From Malacoplasma sp. (GTDB lineage Bacteria; Bacillota_I; Bacilli_A; Mycoplasmatales; Mycoplasmoidaceae): a DNA stretch of 64,000 nt. Of this stretch, positions 20,858 to 32,090 are shown piece after piece. The position numbers and the translations under genes were made by a program. The notes under the pieces were generated by a model that saw only the letters and a list, made by a program, of their open reading frames with translations, did not search any database and was not told where the DNA came from. Each line of letters begins with the position of its first letter. Positions within the stretch are counted from its first letter, which is position 1. The stretch is taken from positions 1-64,000 of the forward strand of contig JABUSB010000003.1 of NCBI GenBank assembly GCA_021444005.1, read 5' to 3'.

Positions 20858-22013
20858 ATTAGATAGTGTTACTTGGTTTCAAGAAGGTCCAGGTGTTAGA
20901 AATTACCAGTACACAGATTCAGGTACAAAACTAATAAATGTAACTAATCTTGGAAAGAAATTTCTTGAACTTGATAAAACATCTAGATTTATTTCAAATG
21001 AGGAAGCAAATTCAAAGTACAAACATTTTCTATGTGACAATGGTGATCTAGTAATTGCTTCCTCAGGAATAAATGAAGAGTCATTAATCAAAAAAGTTTC
21101 ATTTGTAAGAAGTGAAGATTTGCCTTTATGTATGAATACCAGTGTTATTAGATTTAAAGTAATAGATAAAAATAAACTTAATATAAATTATTTGTATTAT
21201 TTCTTTAAATCTGATTCTTATAGAAATCAAATTATGAAACTTATGACAGGTATTGCACAATTAAATTTTGGACCATCACATCTTCGGAAAATTAATTTAA
21301 AACTATTAGATATTAAGAAACAAAATGAATGTGTAAATATACTAGATGAAATTGCAAATTTAATTAACCTTTGTGAGAATCAATTAATTTTCTTTGATGA
21401 ACTTATTAAATCACGATTTATCGAGATGTTTCACGAGAAAGAGTTTCCGATTTGTTCAATTAGAAATGTAGTTGATACTACAAAAATATCTGCAAAAAAA
21501 ATTTACAAGTCAGACGATGAAATTAAATATATTGATATTTCATCAATTGACAATAAGACTAATTCAATTGTTGGTCACGTTACGTATAAATTTAAAGATG
21601 CGCCTTCAAGAGCCCAACAATGTTTAAAAACCAATGATATATTAGTTTCAACAGTTAGACCAAACCTTCGCAATGTAGCACTTTTTGATGAGGTTGGTAA
21701 TGGTTTTGTTGGTTCTAGCGGTTTTTGCGTTTTAAGACCTTTAAAATGTGATCCTCAATATTTAAGATATATTGTTCTAAGTGATAAATTTACTGAGGAA
21801 ATGACCCAACTAACAAATGGAGCTAATTATCCAGCAATAAGAGAAAACAGCGTATTTGATTATCTTTTTATTTCTCCCCCACTTCACCTTCAAAATGAAT
21901 TTGCAGACTTTGTCAAACAAATAGATAAATCGAAATTTATCGTGCAGAAGCGTATTAAAACTTATAAAGAATTATTGGATAAAAAAATGGATGAGTATTT
22001 TGGGAAGGAATAG
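20847..22013 (+). CDS. hsdS: Full-length HsdS specificity protein (two target-recognition domains)
   Basis: 388 residues from ATG 20847 (MLVKLDSVTWFQEGPGVRNY). An in-frame ATG at 20799 exists, but it lies in cassette 2 and would add residues read from that gene in another frame. Two target-recognition domains (about 5-145 and 195-345) are separated by the conserved helix FFDELIKSRF (about 182-191) and closed by a matching C-terminal helix (YKELLDKKMDEYF). It gives the HsdM/HsdR complex its bipartite recognition site. hsdR follows 11 bases later. Confidence 0.93.
   Translation: MLVKLDSVTWFQEGPGVRNYQYTDSGTKLINVTNLGKKFLELDKTSRFISNEEANSKYKHFLCDNGDLVIASSGINEESLIKKVSFVRSEDLPLCMNTSVIRFKVIDKNKLNINYLYYFFKSDSYRNQIMKLMTGIAQLNFGPSHLRKINLKLLDIKKQNECVNILDEIANLINLCENQLIFFDELIKSRFIEMFHEKEFPICSIRNVVDTTKISAKKIYKSDDEIKYIDISSIDNKTNSIVGHVTYKFKDAPSRAQQCLKTNDILVSTVRPNLRNVALFDEVGNGFVGSSGFCVLRPLKCDPQYLRYIVLSDKFTEEMTQLTNGANYPAIRENSVFDYLFISPPLHLQNEFADFVKQIDKSKFIVQKRIKTYKELLDKKMDEYFGKE
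21393..21421 (+). repeat. hsdS direct repeat 3
   Basis: Encodes FFDELIKSRF between the two recognition domains of the full-length HsdS, in the same reading phase as repeats 1 and 2. Recombination would therefore join cassettes in frame. Confidence 0.85.
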
Positions 22014-22024
22014 GAAGTTTTAGA

Positions 22025-25000
22025 ATGAATTTCAGTTACTTACAAAACATACCAGAATTAGATAAGTTATATAAAATACTTAGTGGCACTTCAGTGAATG
22101 AACCACCATATGCTCAATGCACAAAATACTTAGAAAACATTGAGCAATTAGTTCGTTATGCTTTTGCTTCAAAAAATTTAAAAAAGAAAAATGTTAATAA
22201 TTATGAATTTATTAGATTAATAAATGATAAAGATTTTAAAGATTTTTTAGGGGAAAGCGAGCATTACCGTAAAATTTATTTTATTTATCTTGTAGGTAAA
22301 GATGCATCAATTAACAAAGATATTGATAAAGAATCCGCTGATTTAACCTTTGAATTTTTAAAAGAAATCACTTATGTTATATTTTCTAAACTAAATAAAT
22401 TTAGTGAAGAAGATGAAGTTAAATATAAGTACAACCCTCCAACATCATTTACAGAGGCCAAGACTCGAGAATTATATATTGATGTAAACTTAAGAAATGC
22501 AGGCTACAAAATTAATAAATACAAAGACCAACAAGGATATGGGAAACCTGGTGCAGACGAAGTTTGTGTAGAAATTAAAGTTTTAGATTTACCTAATCAA
22601 AAAGTGGGTTACGCAGATTATGTAATATACGGGAAAAATGGTTCACCATTAGCTGTTATTGAAGCAAAAAGAGTATCAAAATCAGAAGAAATTGGTGCCC
22701 AACAATCTAGAGATTATGCAGATGCTTTGATGAAAAATTTAAATTTATCTTATCGACCCATAATTTATTACACAAATGGCTATGATATTAAAATTCAAGA
22801 TCGACTAGGATATCCTGCAAGAAAGGTTTGAAATTTTGCTTCTATGGATGATCTTGAGTTGATGATTAAACGCCAACTTCCAGGAGATAAAGATGCTAGA
22901 AAACCAATAATTGATAAAAAAATTGATGAATCAATTATTAATAGAAGCAAACTAATAGAAGCTGTCCAGGAAATGATTGATTCAATGAATTCTAATGGTA
23001 AAATGCGACGCAAAGGGTTATTAGTGCTTCCTTGTGGCGTCGGAAAAACAAGAACTGCAGTTGCATTATCCAAGATTCTTCTAAAAAATGATTGAGCTAA
23101 AAACATTTTATTTTTAGCTGATAGAAATAACCTTGTTTCTAATGCAATAAAGCCTTTTAAAAAATATATTAGTGGCACTGTTAGTGATATTTCAGCCGAA
23201 AATCCTAATAAGGATTTAAAAGCAAGAATTTGTATTTGCACATACCAATCAATTCTTTCTTATATCAATAAGGCTGAAAAAGAATTTTCTGTTGGCCATT
23301 TTGATTTAATAATAGTTGATGAAGCACACCGGTCTATATTTGATGCTTATCGAGCTATTTTTGAATATTTTGACTCATTTCTTATTGGACTAACAGCAAC
23401 TCCTAGCAATAAATTAGATAAATCAACTTATGAAATACTTAATTTAAAAAAAGACGAACCAACATTTTCAGTTAAATTTGAAGATGCTGTAAATCTTGGA
23501 TATTTAGTAAGTTATAAAGCGTTTGATAAAAATTCTCAAATATTATCCAAAGGAGTGAAATATAAAGATTTGTCATTAGAAGAACAAAATCAATATGATG
23601 AAGAAAATTTTGGAACAGATGGTGAAATCTATGGTAATGCATTTGAAAAAACATTTGGAGGATCTGGGTTTTTTGTTAACGAACCTACAATTGATTGTAT
23701 GTTTGATGATTTGTTTAAATATGGCTTAAGAGTTGATAGTGGTAAGAGAATCGGCAAAACTTTAATTTTTACAAGTGACAAAGAAAGTGCAGACAGAATT
23801 GTAGAAAGATTCAAAAAAACATACCCAGATTTAGGGGATGATTTTTGTCAGTCGATTTATTCATCAAAATCTAAAAACAAAACAATCCAAGATAATTTTG
23901 CAAAAAAAGATGCTAACCCACATATTGTTGTTTCTGTTGATATGATGGATACTGGTGTTGATATTCCAGAAATTGTTAATCTTGTCTTTTTTAAATATGT
24001 TCGATCAAGAATTAAATTTGACCAAATGTGAGGAAGAGGGACTAGAACTTGTGAAGATTTATATGTAATTTCTCCATCAAAAGATTATTTTGAAAACAAA
24101 ACTAAAGACGATTCTAGAGCCCCATATAAAGATAAACAAGGATTTTTTATTTTTGATTATTGTAATAATTTTCAATTTTTTGATGAACACCCGGAAGGGA
24201 ATTATCCTTCAACTTGTTTAAATTTAAACCAAAGACTTTATGAAATTTTTCTTTATATCTTGCAAAATTTACAAGATGTTAAGTATCAAGAGAAAAATGA
24301 GTTTAAAAATTTTTATAATGATTTAAAACTAAAATTAATGAAAAAAATTTCAAACTTAGATATCAATAAAATTGATGTTAAATCAAAGCTTTCTTATGTA
24401 GACAAATTTAAAGACGAAAAGAATTGAGAGTATTTATCAAATGCAGCTATCTACAATATTAAAGAAAATTTGCTTCCGTTAATTGATATCAACTCAAATG
24501 TTGATACTTCATATAAAAGTTGAGAATACAAACTTTCAAAAGTTCAACTTTCACTACTTGAAAACAATGATGACTCAAAACTACAACAGAATCAAATGAT
24601 ACAAATCGCAAAAGCATTACTTACAAAAGCCAGTATCAATGATGTTTGTATTAAAAAGGAAATTCTTAAACAAATAGCAGATGAAGAATATTATAAAAAT
24701 CTAGATTTCTTCAAGATTGAAAATCTCAAAAAAGAGTTAGGTCCTTTAATGAAATATTTAAAAGATAGTGAAGATAATAAACCTATTTTTACTTATTTTA
24801 ATGATGAAATAAAAACAATAGAAAGAGAATCAAAATATGATTTTGATGATTTTAAATCATATGAAGAAAAATTCATTTCTTATTTACAAAAGCATTATGG
24901 TGAAATAAATTCAGTTACAAAAATTTTAAATCTTGAGAAACTAGATTCAAATGATCTAAATGAACTTCAAAATATTTTAGATTCACTAAAGTCTGAAGGA

Positions 25001-25303
25001 GACAAGAAGTTGTTTGAAAATGATGCTGATTTAATTTTATTTATAAGAAAGATTATTGGACTTGACCGCAAACTGGTAGACCAAAAATGTGCTACATTTT
25101 TAAATGAATATAGTTTTAATAAAGATCAGAGAAATTTTATTAATTTAATTATCGATTTTGCAATTCGAAATGGAAATGTTGAGAATAACGATTTAGCTAA
25201 CTCACAACCTCTTAATGATTATAAAATTAATGAAATATTTGATAACTTAGAACCATTGTACAATTTAATTTCAATTTTTAATGACCCATTACCCACTAAT
25301 TAA
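22025..25303 (+). CDS. hsdR: Type I restriction enzyme, endonuclease/translocase subunit HsdR
   Basis: 1092 residues, intact through several UGA Trp codons. An N-terminal helical part (1-140) is followed by the PD-(D/E)xK nuclease (YADYVIYGKNGSPLAVIEAKR, about 200-225), then the SF2 motor: Walker A LPCGVGKTRTA, DEAH box VDEAHRS, LTATP, and motif VI GRGTRTC (motif region around WGRGTRT). The helical C-terminal region contacts HsdM/HsdS. It translocates DNA with ATP and cuts at a distance. Last gene of the operon; an intrinsic terminator follows. Confidence 0.96.
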
Positions 25304-25314
25304 AATTTTGAAAT

Positions 25315-25343
25315 AACACCTTTTAACAATGAGGTGTTTTTAT
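25315..25343 (+). terminator. Intrinsic terminator of the type I R-M operon
   Basis: AACACCT / AGGTGTT stem with an 8-9 nt loop, followed by a T-rich run. Confidence 0.8.
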
Positions 25344-25433
25344 TTATTTCAAAAAGTAATTAAAAGGATATCTAAAATATTCCATATATTATTTAATTAC
25401 TTTGATAAAATAATATCTATTAATAAACCATTT

Positions 25434-25508
25434 AGGGGTGTAGTTCAATGGTAGAACAGCAGACTCCAAATCTGCGTGTTGTGGGTTCGATTCCTACTAC
25501 CCCTGCCA
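25434..25508 (+). tRNA. tRNA-Trp (anticodon CCA, reads UGG)
   Basis: 75 nt. Acceptor AGGGGTG/TACCCCT (one G-U pair), D arm TAGTTCAATGGTAGAAC identical to the UCA tRNA, anticodon loop ACTCCAAAT, T arm GGGTTCGATTCC, CCA encoded. It differs from the 14549 gene mainly in the anticodon stem-loop and a few T-arm and acceptor bases, which suggests duplication. Confidence 0.97.
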
Positions 25509-25516
25509 TTTACAAT

Positions 25517-25553
25517 AATCAATGACTAGTTTTAAATTAGTCATTGATTTTTA
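25517..25553 (+). terminator. Intrinsic terminator after tRNA-Trp(CCA)
   Basis: 12-bp stem AATCAATGACTA / TAGTCATTGATT, then TTTT. Confidence 0.85.
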
Positions 25554-25611
25554 TAAAATCTTATCTAAGATTAATTAAACTTTTTATAATTATTCTAGTA
25601 AATTTGAAATT

Positions 25612-26340
25612 ATGCTAGATAACAAAACTAAAACCTATGCAATTTTATTAGCTGCTGGAAACAGCACTAGAATCAAATTGCATTCAATTCCCAAACAATT
25701 TTTAACAATTAATAACACACCACTTTTTGTATATTCTTTAAAACAACTTTTATTATCATCCCATATTGATAATGTGGTTTTGGTAATTAACAAAATCCAT
25801 TATGAATATGTTTTAGAAACTGTGGCTAAACTCAAAAACCACGAAAAAATTAATATTGTGTTTGGTGATACCACTCGTAGCCTTTCGCTGAAAAATGCAC
25901 TGGTCTTTTTAAGAGACAAATTCTTGTTAAAACAAAACGATATCATCCTAACCCACGATGCTTCCAGAATTTGGCTAACAAAAGATATGATTAAACAAAG
26001 CATAAGTGCTTTTGAAGAAAAACAAATAGAAGCTATCACATTAGCTTACAATCCAGATGATGCAATTGGAATTGGTAATTCATTAACAATTGAAAAAACA
26101 CTAAAAAGAAATGAAGTGTTTATTATTCAAACTCCACAATGTGCTAGATTTAGTGTTTTCAAAGCAATTTATTTTGACAACATTATTGAAAGTGGAAAGG
26201 TGGATAATGCACCAGATTTATGCTATCTAGTAACATTGCTTAATAAAAAAACAAAAGTAATTTTGGGAGATAAACATCACTTCAAAATTACATATGATGC
26301 AGATTTAAAAATGCTTTCAAAACTATTAACAAACAATTAA
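25612..26340 (+). CDS. IspD/TarI-family cytidylyltransferase
   Basis: 242 residues. The nucleotide-binding N-terminus AILLAAGNSTRI, the substrate segment IPKQFLTINNTPLFVYSL, and HDASRIW (normally HDAVRP) identify the IspD/TarI family. The C-terminal part has IIQTPQC and ITYDADLKM (family: TQTPQ.F and T..D). Members join CTP with an alcohol phosphate: methylerythritol-4-P (IspD, isoprenoid synthesis) or ribitol-5-P (TarI, teichoic acid). No other pathway gene is in the window, and mollicutes usually lack both pathways, so the true substrate is open. It stands alone between tRNA-Trp and lysS, without an evident Shine-Dalgarno. Confidence 0.78.
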   Translation: MLDNKTKTYAILLAAGNSTRIKLHSIPKQFLTINNTPLFVYSLKQLLLSSHIDNVVLVINKIHYEYVLETVAKLKNHEKINIVFGDTTRSLSLKNALVFLRDKFLLKQNDIILTHDASRIWLTKDMIKQSISAFEEKQIEAITLAYNPDDAIGIGNSLTIEKTLKRNEVFIIQTPQCARFSVFKAIYFDNIIESGKVDNAPDLCYLVTLLNKKTKVILGDKHHFKITYDADLKMLSKLLTNN

Positions 26341-26421
26341 TTAAAATTTGTTTGGTTTATTTTATAAATGAGTCATTAATTATTTAAAATAATTAATGTT
26401 GACTTCAAAATGGAGGTAAAT

Positions 26422-27888
<1,467 letters not shown>

Positions 27889-27945
27889 CATAATTGAAAA
27901 TTTTGATAATTTTTTGAGGTTTTTTTCAAAAAATCTTACTTCTTT

Positions 27946-27985
27946 ATATTGAGAGATACTCATTTGTGTCTCTCAATATTTTTTA
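27946..27985 (+). terminator. Intrinsic terminator after lysS
   Basis: ATATTGAGAGA / TCTCTCAATAT stem followed by a T run, immediately before the double-glycine peptide gene. Confidence 0.8.
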
Positions 27986-28001
27986 TAAGTGAGATAAAAT
28001 A

Positions 28002-28310
28002 ATGAAATCAAAAAAAGCTTTAAATCTTACAAGATTTAGTGAAGATGAAAAAAGAGCAATATGTGGGGGCTCTTTTTGGACAGTTTCATTAGCAGTTTCT
28101 TTATTGTCATCGACTGTGATGAACTTTATTCAACTAATCTTTAACTTAGTGAATCAAGTTAATGGGAATAATAGCGATCAATCTAGTAATCAAAGTTATT
28201 CAAAATCAAGTGGGTCAAATTTAAGACAAGGGACACTAACTAGTGGAACAACTCCTACTTTAAGACTATCTTCTCTTCCTCAAAACACTACTATTTTTTA
28301 CCAATTGTAG
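28002..28310 (+). CDS. Putative secreted peptide with double-glycine (bacteriocin-type) leader
   Basis: 102 residues. The first 23 residues end in LTRFSEDEKRAICGG. Counted back from the cleavage site they fit the double-glycine leader rule: hydrophobic at -12 (Phe), Ser at -11, Glu at -8, Ile at -4, Gly-Gly at -2/-1. Cleavage would release a 79-residue product with a hydrophobic stretch (SFWTVSLAVSLLSSTVMNFIQ, about 24-50) and a Ser/Asn/Thr-rich tail, like class II bacteriocins or GG-motif signalling peptides. No C39-peptidase transporter or immunity gene is recognised nearby, although the downstream small membrane proteins could fill such a role. Weak purine-rich ribosome site. Terminators on both sides make it monocistronic. 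Confidence 0.6.
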   Translation: MKSKKALNLTRFSEDEKRAICGGSFWTVSLAVSLLSSTVMNFIQLIFNLVNQVNGNNSDQSSNQSYSKSSGSNLRQGTLTSGTTPTLRLSSLPQNTTIFYQL

Positions 28311-28326
28311 AATTTAGAGGATAAAC

Positions 28327-28376
28327 AAAAATTCACTGCTGCCAAGTTTAACAACTTAGTAAGTGGTGAATTTTTG
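28327..28376 (+). terminator. Intrinsic terminator after the double-glycine peptide
   Basis: AAAATTCACT ... AGTGGTGAATTTTT with an inner AAGTT/AACTT stem, starting 16 bases after the stop. The following 240 bases up to 28614 are A+T-rich and show no gene. Confidence 0.7.
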
Positions 28377-28614
28377 TATCTTAGTTATTTGTTTTGTTAA
28401 AACTAATTTCTTTTTAATAAATTGTTAATTAAAAAAACCTTTGAATTTGTAATTTTATGTTTTAGATATTTCGGATTATGTTATAAAAAATTATGTAAAG
28501 ATACTTTGTTAGTTTATTTCAACTCAATTGTTGAAAGCAGTATCTTTAATAATTTTTATATTAAGTTTGTAAACAAATAAATTTGAAATTGGAATAATTT
28601 AGGGAGATAAAACA

Positions 28615-29061
28615 GTGAATGATTTTGAAGGTGGAAATTATCAAAATCCAAACAATGATTTAGTAAATAACCAAAATTATTATGCTCCATTTAATAATGA
28701 TAATAGTGTTGCTAGTATAAATCATGCTGGTAACTTAAATTCTTTAATCTTGATTCGAAGATATGCAGTGTGTCAATTGTTTTTAATTGCTTATCTTGGA
28801 GTTGCAATTTGGTCTATCACTGCCCTTCCTGAAATGGGATGAGCTTTATTTGGTAGCTGTTTTTTGTTTTCTGCTGGAATCTCAATATTCTTAATTTTTA
28901 AAACGAGAAGGTTTAAAGATCTTTTTGATAAAAGAATTTTTATTTGCTTAATTGTAGGAATCTTTATTCCTATAGTTGCTTGAGTGATTGATGGAATCCT
29001 AATTTATAAAACCATAATATTTATTAAAACAAATTATGGATCAGTTAAGCCATTTATCTAA
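28615..29061 (+). CDS. Tandem membrane-protein family, member 1 (GTG start)
   Basis: 148 residues, GTG start with AGGGAG 8 nt upstream. An N-terminal Asn-rich soluble part (1-42: NNDLVNNQNYYAPFNNDN) is followed by about three hydrophobic helices and the family signature FICLIVGIFIPIVAWVIDGI near residue 115-130. UGA Trp at the former stop 28840. No signal peptide. First of eight tandem paralogues on the plus strand with 40-140 nt gaps; this copy has no C tract. Function unknown. Confidence 0.75.
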
Positions 29062-29164
29062 ATTATGAATATTTCAAATTGTTTTAAAACAAACTTTATA
29101 AAAAACAACATTTAAAAATTTTAATTATTTTTTTGAATATTAAATTTAAAAGGAAAAAATAAAT

Positions 29165-29600
29165 ATGAATAATTTTACTAATGAAAATAATCAATTTGGC
29201 AACCCCCCCTTATTATCAAAATAATAATAGATTGTCTGATTCATCAATAAAAGATCATATAAAAATTAGAAAGTGAGCAATTGTCCAATTATTCTTGTCA
29301 CTTTTTGGATTAGTTTTTATCATAATTGGTGCTTGTTTAGCAGCTGTTAGCCTAATTTCTTCAACAGCATCACTTATTGGAATACTATTAGCTGTTTTTG
29401 GTGCTATTGTTTTTGTAATCGCGTTTTCATTCCAAATAATCTTAATATGTAAAATCGACAAACATGAAGAAGATCACTGTCGTGACAAAATTTATGGAGT
29501 TGGTACTTTTATATGTTTGATTATTGGAATTTTTATTCCCATATTTGGATGAATTGCTGATTGCATAATAATCAGTTGTGCTTCAAGAGCAATTGGTTAA
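29165..29600 (+). CDS. Tandem membrane-protein family, member 2 (phase-OFF, C7 tract)
   Basis: The ATG at 29165 with the usual N-terminus MNNFTNENNQFG runs into a stop after 19 residues because of the 7-C tract at 29203-29209. Removing one C (or adding two) restores a 144-residue protein with all family features: Asn-rich start, KDHIKIRKWAIVQLFLS, hydrophobic helices, CKIDKHEEDH loop, YGVGTFICLIIGIFIP and a WIADCIIISCASRAIG end. The downstream frame has no stop apart from UGA Trp codons. So the gene is intact except for the tract, consistent with slipped-strand phase variation or a sequencing indel. Confidence 0.75.
29203..29209 (+). repeat. Poly-C tract (C7) in family member 2, OFF
   Basis: Seven C in codons 13-15 (Asn-Pro-Pro). 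With six C, the frame continues NPPYYQNNN and on into the membrane domain. Confidence 0.8.
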
Positions 29601-29741
29601 ATTCATAACCTTTACACCTATATCAAATGAATTAAATAATTTAAGAGAATTTCAAATTATTTTTAGAAGTTAAATCATTTTTATTAACTGGTAAACAAAA
29701 ATAATTTTTAGTTCTCTTTTAATTTGAAAGGAGAAAGAATT

Positions 29742-30371
29742 ATGAATAATTATGGCTCTGATAACAACAACATCAATAACCAGAATAACCAAAACCAAAA
29801 TCAATTTCAAAACAACAACAACAATAATGATAATAAATTAAACAATGGTTGAAACAACCAAGGATTAAATAATAACCCTAATTATAATGTTCCTTATAAT
29901 TCACCCAATTCTAACAACAACAATTTTTATCAAAATTTTGAGAAAAAAAGAAATGTTTATCATAGTAATGGCACATACTGCAGTTGTGGAGTATGAGATG
30001 GATATGATATTAAAAGAATAGCAATTTTTCACTTAATCATAGTACCTTGTTTTATTTTAGCTATTGTTTGATGTGTTTTTTGGTCAGATACAATTCCTAT
30101 TTTTTTAGCTACAGCTTTAGGTGTGGGTCATATTGTTTGCTTATCTTTGTTAATTCACAAAATTAGTAAACACAAACAAGATTATGGGAGTGAAATAATG
30201 GCTTGTTCAATTGTTGGATTTTTTATTCCATTAATTGCGTTGGTTACAGACTGTATTGCAATTAACACTGCTATAAAAGTGGGGAAAGATCATAGTAAAG
30301 CACTTTTTGAGGAATATAGAAAAAAGCTTGATTCCGAGATTAAAGCAATACTTGAGAAGAGCAAAAAATAA
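29742..30371 (+). CDS. Tandem membrane-protein family, member 3
   Basis: 209 residues; AAAGGAG about 9 nt upstream. A long Asn/Gln-rich N-terminus (1-75) ends in a small Cys-containing stretch (YCSCGVWDG). It is followed by IKRIAIFHLIIVPCF and further helices, the HKISKHKQDYGSEI loop, and the SIVGFFIPLIALVTDCIAIN family signature. The C-terminal tail is longer and charged (Lys/Glu, coiled-coil-like, 180-209). Four UGA codons are read as Trp. No C tract. Unknown function. Confidence 0.78.
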
Positions 30372-30434
30372 GGCTAAAAAACCAACTAAAATTAGAATCT
30401 ATTTTTAATTAATTTGAATAAGGAGAAATTAGTT

Positions 30435-30977
30435 ATGAATAATTATAATTCTGACAACAACAACAATAATAATAACCTTAATGGGCAAAACCCATATAAT
30501 AATCCTTATGGACCAAATGGACAGGGTTCTTATAACAATGGTCCATACAATAATTCTTTTAATAATGGATTTGTACCAATCCCTAATCAAATCCCAGAAT
30601 CATTTGTTAAAGATTACAAGAAGATTAGAGTATTGGCAATATTCCAAATTATTGTGTCAATTCTAGCAATTCTTATTTTTATCATTGGTGGCATAATGTA
30701 TGGATTAAGAATATGGCAACAAACAATAATCTTTGTTGGAGTAGCAGTTTATATCGGTTCTATACTATTAATAAAACCATTAGCACAAACTGTTCAAATT
30801 CATAAAAGTGATCATTTTCCTGAGAAAAATTATTGGAGTGAAATTTTCACATTTTTACTAGTAGGTGCTTTTATTTTTATATTAGTTTGAGTAGCTGACT
30901 GTATGGCTGTTAGAAGAGCAACAAAAGCAATTAAAATATCACACAATTCAAGCAATCCATATCAACCCGATTTTTAA
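30435..30977 (+). CDS. Tandem membrane-protein family, member 4
   Basis: 180 residues from MNNYNSDNNN (ATG 30435, AAGGAGA 8 nt before). The N-terminus has NPYNNPYGPNGQGSYNNGP-type low complexity. It is followed by KKIRVLAIFQIIVSI and several hydrophobic helices; the last has LVGAFIFILVWVADCMAV and the basic RRATKAIK tail. UGA Trp in VWVAD. No C tract. Confidence 0.78.
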
Positions 30978-31054
30978 ATAATTTATATAATTTGAAATTA
31001 ATTATTTTTTAACCACAATCTATTTTTATTCAATTCATAAAGGAGCATTAAGTT

Positions 31055-32001
31055 ATGAATAATTATGATTCTGACAACAATCAGAATGGGTACCCCCCCC
31101 TCTATCAAATAACTCAAACAACGAACCTTACAACTCACCTTATGGCCCATACGATAACCCTTACCAAGCACCATATAATCCTGTAAATAACAGCATTAAT
31201 AATAAACAAGATTTTTGTGATGCATATTCAATTGCCAAACATAAATCAATTAAAAAGTATGTAATAGGACACATTGGACTATTTCCCTTTCTAATTTTGC
31301 TTTGTGCAATTTTTATCCCGCTTTCAATTAGTTCTTCATCAGGCACTGATGGGACAATATTTATAAATGATTTATTGATGCTTTTTTGTTTAATTCCATT
31401 TTTAATTGTTCACCTAATTCTTTTATTTAGATTAATCCCTAAAGTTAATGAGCAAAAACAATATTATGGATCCAAGATTTTTATAAGCTTAATAATTGGA
31501 ATCTTTATTCCCGTTGTTGCTTGAGTTGCAGAGTGATTTGTAATCAACTTTGCATTAAAAAAGATTAATCAAAATTCACTTTACATACATAGACAAATTA
31601 AAAAATATGGAATTGTTCAATTAGTTTTTAATTTAATTACAACAATTTTGTGAATGATAGCAATAATTTTTTATGTTTATCGTGAATACCCATTTGCATA
31701 TTGAATTACACATTTAGATTTTCTTTATACAAGTACAATTTTGTATATTCCAACTTTTGTAATCTTAATATTACTAGTTTGTTATGTAGCACAAGAGAAA
31801 AAAGTCTATGGCAATAAAATATTTATTTGCTCAATAATAGGAATTTTTATTCCTTTAATTGCATTAGTAATAGATTGTATTCTAATTAATAGTGCAATTG
31901 AATTAATTAAAAAAATTAATAATTCAAGTAGTGATGTAACTACTAATGCAACTACACCAAACCCAAATTCTTTAAATAATTCCATAATTGATACTAAATA
32001 A
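31055..32001 (+). CDS. Tandem membrane-protein family, member 5 (phase-OFF, C8 tract, two membrane modules)
   Basis: The ATG at 31055 (MNNYDSDNNQNGYPP, AAGGAG upstream) meets a C8 tract at 31093-31100 and, in the present frame, stops after 43 residues. With one more C (or two fewer) the frame yields about 315 residues: NNEPYNSPYGPYDNPYQ N-terminus, then two copies of the membrane module (IKKYVIGHIG ... KIFISLIIGIFIPVVAWVAEW and IKKYGIVQLV ... KIFICSIIGIFIPLIALVIDC), and a Ser/Asn/Thr tail. It is the only member with an internal duplication. Apart from the tract the reading frame is open, so this is not ordinary decay. Confidence 0.75.
31093..31100 (+). repeat. Poly-C tract (C8) in family member 5, OFF
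   Basis: Eight C following GGGTA. Nine (or six) C would read YPPPLSNNS and continue into the membrane modules. Confidence 0.8.
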
Positions 32002-32090
32002 ATTTAAGTATTTAATAATGCGGTCTTTATATGTGTTAAATTTAAAATGCAATTTATTTTTGAATAACTAATTTAGAAAGGAGGAATAGG

